Assembly (NCBI GenBank): GCA_938004115.1
Contig: CALKWS010000380.1
Location: forward strand, 1 to 5,856
Source: an uncultured Ruaniaceae bacterium
Lineage (GTDB): Bacteria > Actinomycetota > Actinomycetes > Actinomycetales > Beutenbergiaceae
DNA: 5,856 nt
Direction: 5' to 3'
Under the pieces are notes generated by a model. That model made no database searches, was not told the DNA's origin, and saw nothing but the letters and a program-made list of their open reading frames with translations. The position numbers and the translations under genes were made by a program. Numbering within the stretch: position 1 is the stretch's first letter; each line of letters starts with the position of its first letter. Positions 1-5,856 of the stretch are shown piece by piece.

Positions 1-1129
1 TGCGGCGGACGACGCCGGTCAGGCGGACCACGAGCGTCGGGCGGACCAGGCCGGCAACCCGGCATCCAGCGATATCTCAGCATCCGGCGACATTTCAGTG
101 TCCGGCGACATCTCAGCGTCCGGCCGCATCCTGCCCGCCGACCTCACCGTCACCATGGGCGCGATGAAGGCGAGCCTGCTCACCCCGCCCGGGGCGGGAC
201 TGGCCGGCCGGGTCCAGGTGGTCGACCTGGGGTTGGGGCAGGCCTTCGCCGCCCGGCAGCCGGCCGTCAGGCGCCTCACCCCGGCCGACGTGGCGGACAT
301 GTGGCCCCGGCCCGGCGCTGCGGACCACAAGTACACCCGGGGCGTGCTCGGTCTGGCGGCCGGCTCCCCGCGCTACCCCGGGGCGGCCCTGCTGTGCGCC
401 CACGCCGCGCTCGGCGTGGGCGCGGGCATGGTGCGCTATCTGGGCCACCCGGACGTGGCCGCCGAGGTGGTCCGGGCCCATCCGGAGGTGGTCACCCAGG
501 ACGGCCGGGTGCAGTCGATGGTGATCGGCCCGGGCATCGCCGACGACGACGAGGTCGCCTCGGGCATGGCACGCGCCCGCCGCATCTGGGGACTGGGCGA
601 TGCCGGCCACCCCGACGGTGACGACGGCATCGCGGTGGTGGTGGACGCCGGTGGGCTGGACCACCTGCCGGACGCGCCGGAGACCCTGGCCCGCCATCCG
701 GTGGTGCTCACCCCGCACGCCGGTGAGTTGCAGCGCCTGCTGGGCCGCCTTGGTCTCCACGTCGACCGCGGGGACATCGAGGCCGACCCCTGGCGGTGGG
801 CCCACACCGCCGCCCGCCGCACCGGTGCCACCGTGCTCCTCAAGGGCGCCATCACCGTCATCGCCCCGCCCGAGGGCACCGGGTTCGCCCAGGCCGACGG
901 CACCTCGTGGCTGGCCACCGCCGGCTCCGGGGACGTGCTGGCCGGCATCCTCGGCGCCGTCCTGGCCCAGGCCGCCGTCGGTGCGTTGCACCCCGGTGAC
1001 GTGGCCGCGTGGGCCGCGGCCGCCGTCGTCGTCCACGGGCGGGCCGCCGAACTGACCGGGGCGCCGCTCCGGTCCTCCCACCTCGCCCGGGCCGTCCCGG
1101 ACGCGGTTGCCTCGTTGCTGTCGGAGTGA
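1..1129 (+). CDS. nnr: Bifunctional NAD(P)H-hydrate epimerase / ADP-dependent NAD(P)H-hydrate dehydratase, 3' part
   Basis: Repairs hydrated NADH and NADPH: the N-terminal (YjeF_N-type) domain epimerises S/R-NAD(P)HX and the C-terminal ribokinase-like domain dehydrates the S form using ADP. The reading frame is open from the left edge, so the start and most of the epimerase domain are outside. What remains of the epimerase is its end, ADLTVTMGAMKASLL (about 137-181) followed by VQVVDLGLG. The dehydratase follows: HKYTRG (326-343), VVDAGGLDHL (about 638-667), TPHAGE (710-727), LLKGA (about 839) and the ATP/ADP-site signature GSGDVLAGI (923-949), whose Asp is the family's catalytic base. The internal ATG at 98 cannot be the true start because it would split the epimerase fold. 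A hydrophilic repeat-built linker (2-124) sits in the epimerase domain and is odd for the family. alr follows after 61 bases on the same strand. Confidence 0.95.
   Translation, partial: AADDAGQADHERRADQAGNPASSDISASGDISVSGDISASGRILPADLTVTMGAMKASLLTPPGAGLAGRVQVVDLGLGQAFAARQPAVRRLTPADVADMWPRPGAADHKYTRGVLGLAAGSPRYPGAALLCAHAALGVGAGMVRYLGHPDVAAEVVRAHPEVVTQDGRVQSMVIGPGIADDDEVASGMARARRIWGLGDAGHPDGDDGIAVVVDAGGLDHLPDAPETLARHPVVLTPHAGELQRLLGRLGLHVDRGDIEADPWRWAHTAARRTGATVLLKGAITVIAPPEGTGFAQADGTSWLATAGSGDVLAGILGAVLAQAAVGALHPGDVAAWAAAAVVVHGRAAELTGAPLRSSHLARAVPDAVASLLSE
5..58 (+). repeat. Three degenerate 18-bp units in nnr (AD-x4 hexapeptides)
   Basis: Units at 5-22, 23-40 and 41-58 each start with GCGGAC in the nnr frame and encode ADDAGQ, ADHERR and ADQAGN. 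The first two codons are identical in all three and the rest diverges, so this looks like an old tandem array. The array may extend left of the window. A 12-base stretch (59-70, PASS) joins it to the next array. Confidence 0.6.
71..124 (+). repeat. Three near-identical 18-bp tandem units in nnr (DIS[A/V]SG)
   Basis: Units at 71-88, 89-106 and 107-124 read in frame as DISASG, DISVSG and DISASG. The last two differ at only two bases, which suggests recent duplication. Base composition is less GC-rich than the flanking coding sequence. Because the unit is a multiple of three, copy-number change would keep the frame. Confidence 0.9.
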
Positions 1130-1177
1130 ATCGCGCACCGGCGTCCCGGGTTGCCGCTGCGCACGCAGGGTCGCTGG

Positions 1178-1183
1178 CACACT
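1178..1183 (+). promoter_or_regulatory. Candidate -10 element for leaderless alr
   Basis: CACACT fits the minimal actinobacterial xAxxxT -10 pattern and ends 7 bases before the GTG at 1191, so transcription would begin at or next to the start codon. No convincing -35 is visible (TTGCCG at 1151 is 21 bases away, too far), and no Shine-Dalgarno lies at normal spacing. Confidence 0.4.
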
Positions 1184-1190
1184 GGGTCAC

Positions 1191-2327
<1,137 letters not shown>

Positions 2328-2350
2328 GCGCGCGCCGGCGGACCATCTGG

Positions 2351-2356
2351 GAAACT
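2351..2356 (+). promoter_or_regulatory. Candidate -10 element for leaderless tsaE
   Basis: GAAACT matches xAxxxT and ends 6 bases before the ATG at 2363. GGAG at 2357-2360 is only 2 bases from the ATG, too close for an efficient Shine-Dalgarno, so the -10/leaderless reading is slightly preferred. No clear -35 is seen. Confidence 0.35.
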
Positions 2357-2362
2357 GGAGCG

Positions 2363-3001
2363 ATGCCCGAGCACACCTCTTCCGCACCGCGCTGGCAGCA
2401 CCAGGTGCACTGGCCCACCACCGCCCACACCACCGCGTTCGGCCGGCACCTGGCCGCGTTCCTGCGCGCCGGTGACCTGATCGTGCTCACCGGTGACCTG
2501 GGGGCGGGTAAGACCACCCTGACCCAGGGCATCGGCGCCGGGCTGGGGGTGCGTGGCCGGATCAGTTCCCCGACCTTCATCATCGCCCGCACGCACCGCT
2601 CCACCGGCCAAGGGCCGCACCTGGTGCACGTGGACGCCTACCGGCTGCACACCCTGGCCGAGATCGACGACCTGGACCTGGACACGGCGCTGGAGGAGTC
2701 GGTGCTGGTTGTCGAATGGGGCGCGGGGCTGGTGGAGGGCCTGGCCGAGGACCGGCTGGAGATCACCATCCACCGCCAGCGCGGGGCAGGTGGGGACGTG
2801 GGGGAGCAGCCCCGCACCGCCACCCTCAGCGGCTACGGCATCCGGTGGGCGGGCGTGGAACCCCGGGAACTGACCGCGCTGGCCCGCGACACACAAGCAC
2901 CGGCGCCACCGGGGCAGGACGCGCCGCCGAGTGGCTCGAACTCCCGGGAGCCCGGCGACCAGGCGGCGCGCGCCGGTGAGAGGCCGGAGCGGGCACGATG
3001 A
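2363..3001 (+). CDS. tsaE: tRNA threonylcarbamoyladenosine biosynthesis ATPase TsaE
   Basis: P-loop ATPase that drives the cycle of the TsaB-TsaD threonylcarbamoyl-transfer complex making t6A37 in ANN-decoding tRNAs. Seen in the 212-residue product: Walker A GDLGAGKTT (residues 44-52), SSPTF (68-72), HVDAYRL (89-95), an acidic stretch around DDLDLD (102-107) and VVEWG (116-120), all in the family order. The usual TsaE is about 150-160 residues. Here a Pro/Ala/Gly/Arg-rich tail of roughly 45-50 residues follows the ATPase core and looks disordered. The ATG at 2363 gives a standard N-terminus. The stop overlaps the tsaB start (ATGA, 2998-3001), indicating translational coupling. Confidence 0.96.
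   Translation: MPEHTSSAPRWQHQVHWPTTAHTTAFGRHLAAFLRAGDLIVLTGDLGAGKTTLTQGIGAGLGVRGRISSPTFIIARTHRSTGQGPHLVHVDAYRLHTLAEIDDLDLDTALEESVLVVEWGAGLVEGLAEDRLEITIHRQRGAGGDVGEQPRTATLSGYGIRWAGVEPRELTALARDTQAPAPPGQDAPPSGSNSREPGDQAARAGERPERAR
2986..2989 (+). promoter_or_regulatory. Shine-Dalgarno for tsaB inside tsaE
   Basis: GGAG lies 8 bases before the ATG at 2998, inside the last codons of tsaE. It fixes the tsaB start at the ATGA overlap. Confidence 0.65.
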
Positions 3002-3735
3002 GCGATCTGGTGCTCGCCCTGGACACCTCCAGTGACGCGGCGGTGGCGCTGTGCCGCGTGGGCCCGGACCAGGACGCCGGCGCCCCCGTGCAGGTCCTCG
3101 CCCGCGCCCGCAGCGGTGACGGACGCCGGCACGCCGAGACGTTGGCGCCGCTGATCGAGCGTGTGATCCGCACCGGCGGCGCCCAGCCCGATGCGGTGGA
3201 CGCCGTGGTGGTGGGCACCGGCCCGGCACCGTTCACCGGTTTGCGGGTCGGACTGATCACCGCCCGCGCCTATGCCCGGGCCCGTGGCATCGCCGTCCAC
3301 GGGGTCGGCGGGCTGGAGGCGCTGGCGCTCGCGGCCACCGACGGCGAGCAGCACCTCGGCGACGAGGTGCTGGTGGCCTCGGACGCCAAGCGCCGCGAGG
3401 TGTACTACGCCCGCTACCGGCGCACGGGGCCCGACGTGGTGGCGATCGCCGAACCGCAGGTGGGACCCCCGGCCGAGGTCGCCGAGCAGCACGCCGACCT
3501 GGTCCGGGCCGGAGCGGTGCACGGCCCGGCGCTGCTGCTCTACCCGGACCTGCTCGCGCCGGGTACGCCGGTCGAGGAACTCGCCTCCGCCGGACGCGCC
3601 GAGCCGGTGGATCCGGTGCAACTGGTGCGGATCGCCGCCCACCGCAGGGTGCACGGCGGCGACCTGTCGCTGGCCCCCCGGTACCTGCGCCGTCCGGACG
3701 TCCACGTGGCGCCGGGACGCAAACGCGCGACCTGA
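2998..3735 (+). CDS. tsaB: tRNA threonylcarbamoyladenosine biosynthesis protein TsaB
   Basis: Non-catalytic ASKHA-fold partner that dimerises with TsaD and holds TsaE in the t6A37 complex. The 245-residue product begins LVLALDTSSDAAVAL, the first strand-turn of the fold, continues with HAETLAPLIERVI, and contains GTGPAPFTGLR (residues 73-83), the TsaB version of the GPGSFTGLR signature. SDAKRREVYYA further on is also typical. The length is close to that of the E. coli protein (231). The start is supported by the 4-base overlap with tsaE and a GGAG 8 bases upstream. The usual next gene, rimI, is displaced about 540 bases downstream by a minus-strand gene that converges on tsaB. Confidence 0.96.
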   Translation: MSDLVLALDTSSDAAVALCRVGPDQDAGAPVQVLARARSGDGRRHAETLAPLIERVIRTGGAQPDAVDAVVVGTGPAPFTGLRVGLITARAYARARGIAVHGVGGLEALALAATDGEQHLGDEVLVASDAKRREVYYARYRRTGPDVVAIAEPQVGPPAEVAEQHADLVRAGAVHGPALLLYPDLLAPGTPVEELASAGRAEPVDPVQLVRIAAHRRVHGGDLSLAPRYLRRPDVHVAPGRKRAT

Positions 3736-3785
3736 CCACCCCGGCACACCGACTAGTCCGCCCACGCGGGGGATCGCGGGAAATG

Positions 3786-3838
3786 AGCGGCGCGGACGTG
3801 ATCCGCCAGCGGCGCGACCCGCCGGGACGTGGTCCGCC
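3786..3838 (+). repeat. Imperfect direct repeat between convergent genes
   Basis: AGCGGCGCG followed by GACGTGATCCGCC (3786-3807) recurs at 3808-3838 as AGCGGCGCG, nine extra bases, then GACGTGGTCCGCC. Within the first copy GCGGA/TCCGC (3792-3796 and 3802-3806) could form a 5-bp stem with a 5-base loop. This 111-base gap (3736-3846) separates the ends of tsaB and the minus-strand gene, so the repeat may serve as a weak bidirectional terminator. There is no T-tract, so that role is unproven. Confidence 0.4.
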
Positions 3839-3846
3839 GGGATGGG

Positions 3847-4152
3847 TCACATCGTGGTGAGGACCGCGGCGGCGGCGAAGAACCACAGGATGAAGCCGAG
3901 GAGCTGGAGGATCCCGAAGATCAGGCTGATCCAGCCCAGGACCTTGCCGGCCACGGCAGGCTTGTTCAGCCTCTCCGCCTTCGCCGCCTGCGAGATCGCC
4001 AGCGGGCCGAAGACGATGCCGAGCAAGAACAGGCCGAGGATGCCGAACACCAGCGACAGTTGTGCCGCCCTGTCAGCCTCCGCACTCTGCGGTGAGTAGG
4101 CCATCTGGGTCGGCGGAACGTGTGTCTGGTGCGGCTGGTACTGCTGGGACAT
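3847..4152 (-). CDS. Small two-helix membrane protein, DUF4190-like
   Basis: A 101-residue product with a Gln/Pro/Tyr-rich N-terminus (about 1-23, MSQQYQPHQTHVPPTQ) and two hydrophobic segments (about residues 31-54 and 68-97). They are joined by a short basic loop containing AISQAAKAERLNKP. This layout, with the VLGWISLIFGIL start of helix 2, is that of the DUF4190 family of actinobacterial membrane proteins, whose function is unknown. I chose the ATG at 4152 over an in-frame GTG at 4164: GTGAG (4164-4160) then sits 7 bases upstream as a Shine-Dalgarno, whereas nothing is correctly spaced for the GTG. The gene points against its neighbours, converging on tsaB and diverging from rimI. Its GC content looks lower than that of adjacent genes, partly because of hydrophobic codons. 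Family assignment is from pattern memory, not a search. Confidence 0.82.
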   Translation of the reverse strand: MSQQYQPHQTHVPPTQMAYSPQSAEADRAAQLSLVFGILGLFLLGIVFGPLAISQAAKAERLNKPAVAGKVLGWISLIFGILQLLGFILWFFAAAAVLTTM

Positions 4153-4159
4153 CGCGTAA

Positions 4160-4166
4160 CTCACTT
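4160..4166 (-). promoter_or_regulatory. Shine-Dalgarno deciding the start of the minus-strand membrane protein
   Basis: Reading on the minus strand, AAGTGAG lies 7 bases ahead of the ATG at 4152. It overlaps the alternative GTG start (4164), which argues for the ATG. Confidence 0.5.
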
Positions 4167-4210
4167 CTCAACGCATGACGATGGGCGAACGGCCCCGAAT
4201 GCCCTCCATC

Positions 4211-4248
4211 CTCGCAAAGGACCGCCCCGGCGATGGGCGGTTTGCGAG
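4211..4248. promoter_or_regulatory. 38-bp imperfect palindrome in divergent promoter region
   Basis: Left arm CTCGCAAA (4211-4218), GGA bulge (4219-4221), CCGCCC (4222-4227), 7-base centre (4228-4234), then GGGCGG (4235-4240) and TTTGCGAG (4241-4248). That is 14 perfectly paired positions interrupted only by the 3-base bulge. It lies between the divergent starts at 4152 and 4276. The right arm contains TTGCGA (4242-4247), a possible -35 for rimI, so it could be an operator. As RNA it would form a stable stem-loop in a 5' leader. It lacks a T-tract, so it is not a classical terminator. Confidence 0.6.
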
Positions 4249-4269
4249 CCGGTTGTCCCGGGGCACCAT
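4242..4269 (+). promoter_or_regulatory. Candidate promoter for leaderless rimI
   Basis: TTGCGA (4242-4247) and CACCAT (4264-4269) are separated by 16 bases and resemble -35 and -10 elements. CACCAT ends 6 bases before the ATG at 4276, suggesting a leaderless transcript. The -35 lies within the right arm of the palindrome. With a minus-strand gene immediately upstream, rimI needs its own promoter. Confidence 0.45.
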
Positions 4270-4275
4270 AGGGGC

Positions 4276-4755
4276 ATGTCCAGTGCGCGTCCGATCCGCC
4301 CGATGCAGCACAGCGACCTCGATGCCGTGCTGGACCTGGAACCGCAGCTGTTCGGCACCGGCGCCTGGAGCCGGTCCGCCTACGAGGCGGAACTGGCCCA
4401 CCCCGCCCGTCGTTACGTCGTCGTTGATCAGGACGGCCACCTGGCAGGTTACGCCGGCATCGACCTGGCCCCCGAGGCCACGGTGATGACCGTGGGCGTC
4501 GCCCCCGCCTACCGGCGACGGGGCCTGGCCCGGGCGATGCTGCACGAGTTGCTGGGCCTCGCGCGGGCGCACGGCTCCACCCAGGTGCACCTGGAGGTGC
4601 GTGCAGATGACGCCGGGGCGCAAGCACTGTACGCTTCTTCTGGATTCACGCCGGTAGGTCGCCGGCGGGGTTACTACCAGGGCACTGACGCCCTCACCAT
4701 GCGGCTACGACTACGGGGTCCAGGCCCAGTTGGAGTGGAGAGGAACCATACGTGA
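4276..4755 (+). CDS. rimI: Ribosomal protein N-acetyltransferase RimI (GNAT)
   Basis: GNAT-family enzyme that transfers acetyl from acetyl-CoA to an N-terminal alpha-amine; in enterobacteria the target is ribosomal protein S18. The 159-residue product has the expected length. Visible features are the acetyl-CoA loop RRRGLA (residues 80-85) in VAPAYRRRGLARAML, then Glu107 in LEVR and Tyr119 in ALYASSGF. Those two share the 12-residue spacing of the Salmonella catalytic pair E103/Y115. YYQGTDALTMRL is the RimI-type C-terminal strand. The ATG at 4276 matches the family N-terminus (IRPMQHSDLDAVLDLE); in-frame codons further upstream lie in the divergent promoter region. The stop overlaps the next gene by 4 bases (GTGA). 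Genomic association with tsaB/tsaD supports the RimI call over other GNATs, though the substrate here is inferred. Confidence 0.92.
   Translation: MSSARPIRPMQHSDLDAVLDLEPQLFGTGAWSRSAYEAELAHPARRYVVVDQDGHLAGYAGIDLAPEATVMTVGVAPAYRRRGLARAMLHELLGLARAHGSTQVHLEVRADDAGAQALYASSGFTPVGRRRGYYQGTDALTMRLRLRGPGPVGVERNHT
4737..4744 (+). promoter_or_regulatory. Shine-Dalgarno for the sulfurtransferase
   Basis: GGAGAGGA lies 7 bases before the GTG at 4752, inside the end of rimI. It is the strongest ribosome binding site in the window and, with the GTGA overlap, fixes the start. Confidence 0.8.
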
Positions 4756-5756
4756 AGGACCACACCACCTTTCGGCGGGAGGTGCTCATCACCGCCGGGG
4801 AACTGGCGACGCTGCTCGGTCAGCCGTGTCCGAACCTGGTGGTCCTGGATGTGCGCTGGTCCCTGGCCGAGCCCGACGGGCACCGCGCCTACGTCGCGGG
4901 CCACATCCCCGGTGCCCACTATGTGGACCTGGAGCAGGACCTGGCCGGACCGGCCGGTGCCGGCGGGCGGCACCCGCTGCCCGATATCGACCGGCTCCAG
5001 GCCGCCGCGCGGCGTTGGGGCATCAACGCCTGCGACCAGGTGGTGGTCTATGACGACTCCGGGGGCACCGCCGCCGCCCGCGCGTGGTGGCTGCTGCGGT
5101 GGGGCGGGCTGAACAGGGTCCGCATCCTGGACGGCGGGCTGGCCGCGTGGAGCGAGGAGGGCGGCATATTGGAGGACGGCGCCGTCACGGTGCCACCGGG
5201 GACCGTCACCCTGTCCCCCGGGAACATGCCCGCCACGGACGCCGACGGTGCGTTCACCTATGCCCGAGAGGGGGTGCTCCTGGATGCCCGTGATCGGGAC
5301 AGATACACCGGGGAACGCGAACCGGTGGACCCTAAGGGCGGGCACATTCCAGGTGCCCGTAGCGCTCCCACCACCGAGAACCTCGACGGCGACCGAAGGT
5401 TCCGCAGCGAGGCCGAGTTGCGTGCGCATTTCCGCCGGGTGGGCGTGGGGCCCACCGACAAGGTGGCGGTGTACTGCGGCTCGGGCGTGACCGCCGCGCA
5501 CCAGATCGCCGCCCTGAGTTCGATCGGGATCGAAGCCACGCTGTATCCCGGCTCGTGGTCCCAGTGGTGCACCGACTCCGAGCGGCCGGTGGCAACCGGG
5601 CTGGAACCGCTCGGAGAGACCGACGGCGCCTCGGCTGCCGCTGCAGGTCCTGCCGCCGCTGCAGGTCCTGGCGCCGCTGCGGGTCGCGCCGTGAGGGATC
5701 GGGTCGGCGACCGGGACCGGGCCGCTGACCCGGGTCTGGAACGCGTCGCGGACTGA
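4752..5756 (+). CDS. sseA: Two-domain rhodanese, probable 3-mercaptopyruvate sulfurtransferase
   Basis: Transfers sulfane sulfur from a donor to a thiol or cyanide acceptor through a cysteine persulfide. The 334-residue product has two rhodanese domains. The first (about residues 10-140) has LDVRWSLAEPDGHRAYVAGHIPGA and DGGLAAW, but its active-site loop reads YDDSGG (residues 100-105) with no cysteine, normal for the structural domain. The second (about 170-285) has LLDARDRDRY, GHIPGA and the catalytic loop YCGSGVTA with Cys242. CGSGVT is the loop type of E. coli SseA and mercaptopyruvate enzymes, versus CRKGVT in mammalian thiosulfate rhodanese, so a mercaptopyruvate donor is favoured but not proven. 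About 45 extra C-terminal residues form an Ala/Gly/Pro repeat then an Arg/Asp-rich end, beyond the usual ~280-residue body. The GTG start overlaps the rimI stop (GTGA), implying co-translation. Confidence 0.93.
   Translation: MKDHTTFRREVLITAGELATLLGQPCPNLVVLDVRWSLAEPDGHRAYVAGHIPGAHYVDLEQDLAGPAGAGGRHPLPDIDRLQAAARRWGINACDQVVVYDDSGGTAAARAWWLLRWGGLNRVRILDGGLAAWSEEGGILEDGAVTVPPGTVTLSPGNMPATDADGAFTYAREGVLLDARDRDRYTGEREPVDPKGGHIPGARSAPTTENLDGDRRFRSEAELRAHFRRVGVGPTDKVAVYCGSGVTAAHQIAALSSIGIEATLYPGSWSQWCTDSERPVATGLEPLGETDGASAAAAGPAAAAGPGAAAGRAVRDRVGDRDRAADPGLERVAD
5634..5687 (+). repeat. Three 18-bp tandem units in the sulfurtransferase tail
   Basis: Units at 5634-5651, 5652-5669 and 5670-5687 read in frame as AAAAGP, AAAAGP and GAAAGR. 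The first two differ by one base. The unit length keeps the frame, so the tail could vary in length between strains. It lies after the second rhodanese domain and should not affect catalysis directly. Confidence 0.85.
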
Positions 5757-5812
5757 CGCCGCCCGGGCCGGCGCTGCGCTAAGTCGCGCCGTCGCCCTGC
5801 CCCGCCGGTGCG

Positions 5813-5818
5813 TACCCT
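5813..5818 (+). promoter_or_regulatory. -10 element for leaderless tsaD
   Basis: TACCCT is a full TAxxxT -10 match and ends exactly 6 bases before the GTG at 5825, placing the expected transcription start at the start codon. The AGAGGG between them abuts the GTG and is too close to act as a normal Shine-Dalgarno. No clear -35 is visible in the 68-base gap (5757-5824). Confidence 0.6.
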
Positions 5819-5824
5819 AGAGGG

Positions 5825-5856
5825 GTGCCTTCCCCCTTGGTCCTGGGTATCGAAAC
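5825..5856 (+). CDS. tsaD: tRNA N6-adenosine threonylcarbamoyltransferase TsaD, 5' end only
   Basis: Catalytic subunit that transfers the threonylcarbamoyl group from threonylcarbamoyl-AMP to A37 of tRNA, working with TsaB and TsaE. Only the first ten complete codons are present, reading (M)PSPLVLGIE, and the cut codon would continue to Thr. PLVLGIET is the characteristic TsaD N-terminus (family IETSCDET). The position, downstream of tsaE, tsaB and rimI, is the expected one. The gene runs off the right edge, so the metal-binding HxxxH motif cannot be checked. The GTG start is supported by the reading frame and a well-placed TACCCT element. Confidence 0.85.
   Translation, partial: MPSPLVLGIE

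Noticed and set aside
98..1129. nnr as a stand-alone dehydratase starting at the ATG at 98
   Set aside because: The frame is open to the window edge and includes the end of an epimerase domain (TVTMGAMKASLL...VVDLGLG). The ATG/GTG-like codons there lie inside the repeat linker and have no ribosome binding site.
1157..1168. CTGCG-CA-CGCAG inverted repeat upstream of alr as an operator
   Set aside because: Five-base arms in GC-rich DNA are expected by chance, and nothing else supports a binding site.
113..1180. Minus-strand open frame opposite nnr
   Set aside because: Gly/Arg/His-rich translation with no domain features; it is a shadow of the clearly identified nnr dehydratase.
1107..1190. 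Upstream ATG (1107) as the alr start
   Set aside because: It would add 28 residues rich in Cys and Arg, overlap the end of nnr, and depart from the typical Alr N-terminus that begins at the GTG at 1191.
4120..4275. In-frame upstream extension of rimI starting at 4120
   Set aside because: It overlaps the opposite-strand membrane-protein start and the palindrome, and its translation does not match RimI. The ATG at 4276 gives the family N-terminus.
5052..5066. Missing cysteine in the first rhodanese domain as a sign of inactivation
   Set aside because: Two-domain sulfurtransferases normally keep the catalytic cysteine only in the second domain, and Cys242 is present here in CGSGVTA.
5757..5824. 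Rho-independent terminator between the sulfurtransferase and tsaD
   Set aside because: Short GC palindromes are present (for example CCCGGG, GCCGGC), but there is no extended stem and no T-tract.

Overview
The window is GC-rich (about 70% or more), densely coding DNA with short intergenic gaps and GTG/ATG starts that often lack an upstream Shine-Dalgarno. The gene order nnr - alr - tsaE - tsaB - rimI - tsaD is the conserved cell-wall/tRNA-modification block of Actinomycetota. The protein sequences look like a high-GC actinomycete, possibly Micrococcales; I cannot name a genus.

Layout. Positions 1-1129 hold the 3' part of nnr, a bifunctional NAD(P)HX epimerase/dehydratase whose start lies left of the window. 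It carries an unusual 18-bp-periodic repeat linker inside the epimerase domain. Positions 1191-2327 are alr (alanine racemase, D-Ala for peptidoglycan). tsaE (2363-3001) and tsaB (2998-3735) overlap by 4 bases and encode two partners of the t6A37 tRNA modification machinery. A minus-strand gene for a small two-helix membrane protein (DUF4190-like, 3847-4152) follows. A divergent intergenic region with a strong 38-bp imperfect palindrome separates it from rimI (4276-4755, ribosomal protein N-acetyltransferase). rimI overlaps by 4 bases a two-domain rhodanese, probably 3-mercaptopyruvate sulfurtransferase (4752-5756), with an alanine-rich repeat tail. tsaD, the catalytic t6A subunit, begins at 5825 and runs off the right edge.

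How it works together. TsaE, TsaB and TsaD cooperate in transferring threonylcarbamoyl to A37 of ANN-decoding tRNAs. RimI is a common neighbour that acetylates a ribosomal protein N-terminus. Alr and Nnr serve wall precursor supply and nicotinamide cofactor repair. Relative to the usual compact order, two genes are interposed here: the minus-strand membrane protein between tsaB and rimI, and the sulfurtransferase between rimI and tsaD. Four starts (alr, tsaE, rimI, tsaD) each have an xAxxxT hexamer ending 6-7 bases ahead of the start codon, as expected for leaderless transcripts. tsaB and the sulfurtransferase instead have Shine-Dalgarno sequences and 4-base overlaps.

I found no evidence of a new defence, mobile or biosynthetic system. 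The window is mostly a housekeeping locus, and the points of interest are the repeat insertions, the interrupted gene order and the divergent palindrome.
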